NCBI GenBank assembly: GCA_024654065.1
Contig: JANLIQ010000034.1
Coordinates: 1-5,112, forward strand
Reading direction: 5' to 3'
Length of the DNA stretch: 5,112 nt
Origin: Candidatus Berkelbacteria bacterium
GTDB lineage: Bacteria > Patescibacteriota > UBA1384 > 2-12-FULL-50-11
Part shown: positions 4,128 to 5,112 of the stretch, piece by piece
How positions within the stretch are numbered: position 1 is the stretch's first letter
Layout of the letters: each line of letters starts with the position of its first letter
The notes under the pieces: generated by a model
What the model was told of the DNA's origin: nothing
Database searches by the model: none
Seen by the model: only the letters and a program-made list of their open reading frames with translations
Translations under genes and position numbers: made by a program

Positions 4128-4410
4128 ATTCCCTCGGTTTCCTCATCCTCCTTAGCACCGCTTCGGCACTCTCCCTGATCGCATCTTCCGAGGTGTCAAC
4201 TTGATTGTTCCGTCTCGGAGCTTCGGAACCAATCGGACGACCTTTCAGTAGTTCGTCCACTTCGCTTTTGACTTGGGCTCGTCGCTTTTCAGCTGGCGAC
4301 TGTCGCTTTCCTCCAGACCATCGCCCCCGCCCTGTTGCAACCTGCCGAATAGCGTAAACGGCAACCACGGCGAGGACAGCAACCAGCGCATACAAACCAT
4401 ATGTGTCCAC
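4126..4410 (-). CDS. Hypothetical single-pass membrane protein, 94 residues
   Basis: One N-terminal hydrophobic segment (YGLYALVAVLAVVAVYAI, about residues 4-21) is followed by a basic stretch (RQVATGRGRWSGGKRQ). A charged, mostly helical tail follows, with EKRRAQVKSEVDELLKG and DAIRESAEAVLRRMRKPRE. The positive-inside rule predicts the tail is cytoplasmic. I recognise no family; the shape resembles small membrane-anchored scaffold or coiled-coil proteins. The GTG start is supported by an AAGGAGGAA SD 6 bases upstream. The stop lies directly beside the terminator hairpin. It is divergent from the glycosidase-like gene across 164 bases. Coding confidence comes from the SD and the coherent membrane-anchor composition. 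Confidence 0.72.
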   Translation of the reverse strand: MDTYGLYALVAVLAVVAVYAIRQVATGRGRWSGGKRQSPAEKRRAQVKSEVDELLKGRPIGSEAPRRNNQVDTSEDAIRESAEAVLRRMRKPRE

Positions 4411-4574
4411 TAACTTCCTCCTTGGCTTTTGGCCAAAGTCTTTTGCTACTCTACTACCCTAAAAATGTACGTGGGCAAAATATGATTGAACGATACACGG
4501 TAATATACTCCATGCGCAATCTGGTGGTTAGATGTGAGCTTTAATCAAACCGAGTCCTGTGATACCTTTAACAG
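4411..4574. other. Divergent intergenic region, 164 bases
   Basis: This holds the SD of the leftward membrane-protein gene and presumably promoters for both flanking genes. Possible -10 hexamers are TATACT (4504-4509, plus) and TATATT (4507-4502, minus), which overlap each other. Neither has a good -35 at 16-18 bases. No SD precedes the ATG at 4575. I see no RNA gene, repeat or longer reading frame here. Confidence 0.5.
4415..4423 (-). promoter_or_regulatory. Strong Shine-Dalgarno AAGGAGGAA for the GTG start at 4410
   Basis: On the minus strand the full AAGGAGG core lies 6 bases before GTG, fixing this start. A small stem (TTGGC 4422-4426 with GCCAA 4432-4436) touches its upstream edge and could modulate access, though it is short. 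Confidence 0.75.
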
Positions 4575-5112
4575 ATGGGTGAGTTTAATTTTAACCGACC
4601 TCGACCGCGCTTCAATTTTCGACTCCCGAGCATCCGACTATCTGCCAGGAAAGTTGCACTTAGCGTTGCGGTTATCGCCACCGTAGTTGGATTAATTCTC
4701 GCGCTCAAGCCGGACCGCATACCACCAGCAGAGGTTTATGTTAACCCGTATGAAACTCTCGTTGGTGTCTCTTTGTCTCCAAAAAGTTTTGAAACGGAGG
4801 ACTACACCAATTTCTTTGTCAAAGTTAAAGAGATCGGCAATACCGTCAGTTGGGCCGGCCCGTGGCAAGATTTCGCCAAAATTGACGGCGCTCCGGCCAA
4901 CATCGCCACGCTGGCTAAACAAAAAGATTTTATGCCGGTCTATATCACCGGGCCAACAATCGAGGAGGTGAAAAAGGGCGGCTATACAGTGGCGATGACT
5001 GATGCCATTGGTAAATTTGCCGCCACCGAACAGCCAAAATACATCGGCGTCGGTAATGAGATCGACCAGTTCTACCTGAGCTCGCCCGAACTACTGACGA
5101 GCTACATAAAGT
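4575..5112 (+). CDS. Membrane-anchored glycoside hydrolase-like protein (3' end outside window)
   Basis: The frame from ATG 4575 is open to the right edge, giving 179 codons. The N-terminus is basic (FNRPRPRFNFRLPSIRLSARK), followed by a single hydrophobic segment at about 27-44 (VALSVAVIATVVGLILAL), a signal-anchor arrangement. The outside portion reads like the start of a (beta/alpha)8 barrel: TLVGVSLSPKSFETEDYTNFF, then EIGNTVSWAGPW with W93, a DFMPVYITGP strand, and PKYIGVGNEIDQFY. The N161-E162 pair at the end of a strand resembles the Asn-Glu acid/base motif of clan GH-A glycosidases such as endo-galactanase-like enzymes. The nucleophile would lie beyond the window. Substrate is unknown. 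Initiation is unclear because no SD precedes the ATG; a leaderless message is possible. The membrane anchor and frame are clear; the hydrolase assignment is moderate. Confidence 0.78.
   Translation, partial: MGEFNFNRPRPRFNFRLPSIRLSARKVALSVAVIATVVGLILALKPDRIPPAEVYVNPYETLVGVSLSPKSFETEDYTNFFVKVKEIGNTVSWAGPWQDFAKIDGAPANIATLAKQKDFMPVYITGPTIEEVKKGGYTVAMTDAIGKFAATEQPKYIGVGNEIDQFYLSSPELLTSYIK

Noticed and set aside
4500..4574. Possible tRNA or structured RNA suggested by GGTGGTTAG...CGAGTCC
   Set aside because: No acceptor stem, anticodon arm or T-loop consensus can be folded, and no CCA-compatible end is present.
4692..4971. Minus (4692-4922) and plus (4738-4971) open frames inside the glycosidase-like gene
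   Set aside because: Both are shadows of the continuous frame from 4575 to the edge, which has a coherent signal anchor and barrel-like pattern.

Overview
The window looks like a compact bacterial chromosome segment of moderate GC content. Genes abut or overlap by 1 to 8 bases, TTG and GTG starts sit behind good Shine-Dalgarno (SD) sites, and at least one gene appears to be transcribed leaderless. UGA and UAA both act as stops. Small-genome lineages such as Patescibacteria (CPR) would fit the gene families and compactness, but this is inference: no marker gene is present.

Left part, 1-1937 (+): a tightly coupled operon. It contains the C-terminal end of an unrecognised protein, a RibD-C/dihydrofolate-reductase-like protein, an HD-domain phosphohydrolase, and a nucleoside 2-deoxyribosyltransferase-like gene. 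The last is interrupted by one in-frame TAA, with conserved-looking sequence continuing in the same frame to a second stop. The shared theme is nucleotide or cofactor metabolism. A UUCG hairpin separates this operon from a convergent hypothetical gene (1986-2393, -).

Middle, 2394-3503: a divergent control region with two abutting inverted repeats, then the 5' stub of a methionine sulfoxide reductase B gene (29 codons). The stub is cut off exactly where a near-consensus promoter begins. That promoter drives a RelB/DinJ-like antitoxin and a RelE/YafQ-like toxin, followed by a complete msrB that overlaps the toxin by 8 bases. The arrangement looks like a toxin-antitoxin plus msrB cassette placed against, or replacing, an older msrB copy.

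Right part, 3504-5112: two small membrane-protein genes on the minus strand (3527-4024 and 4126-4410) with a strong hairpin between them. They are followed by a divergently transcribed gene (4575 to the window edge, +) encoding a membrane-anchored protein with a GVGNE motif, suggestive of a TIM-barrel glycoside hydrolase. This last reading frame has no stop before the end of the window.
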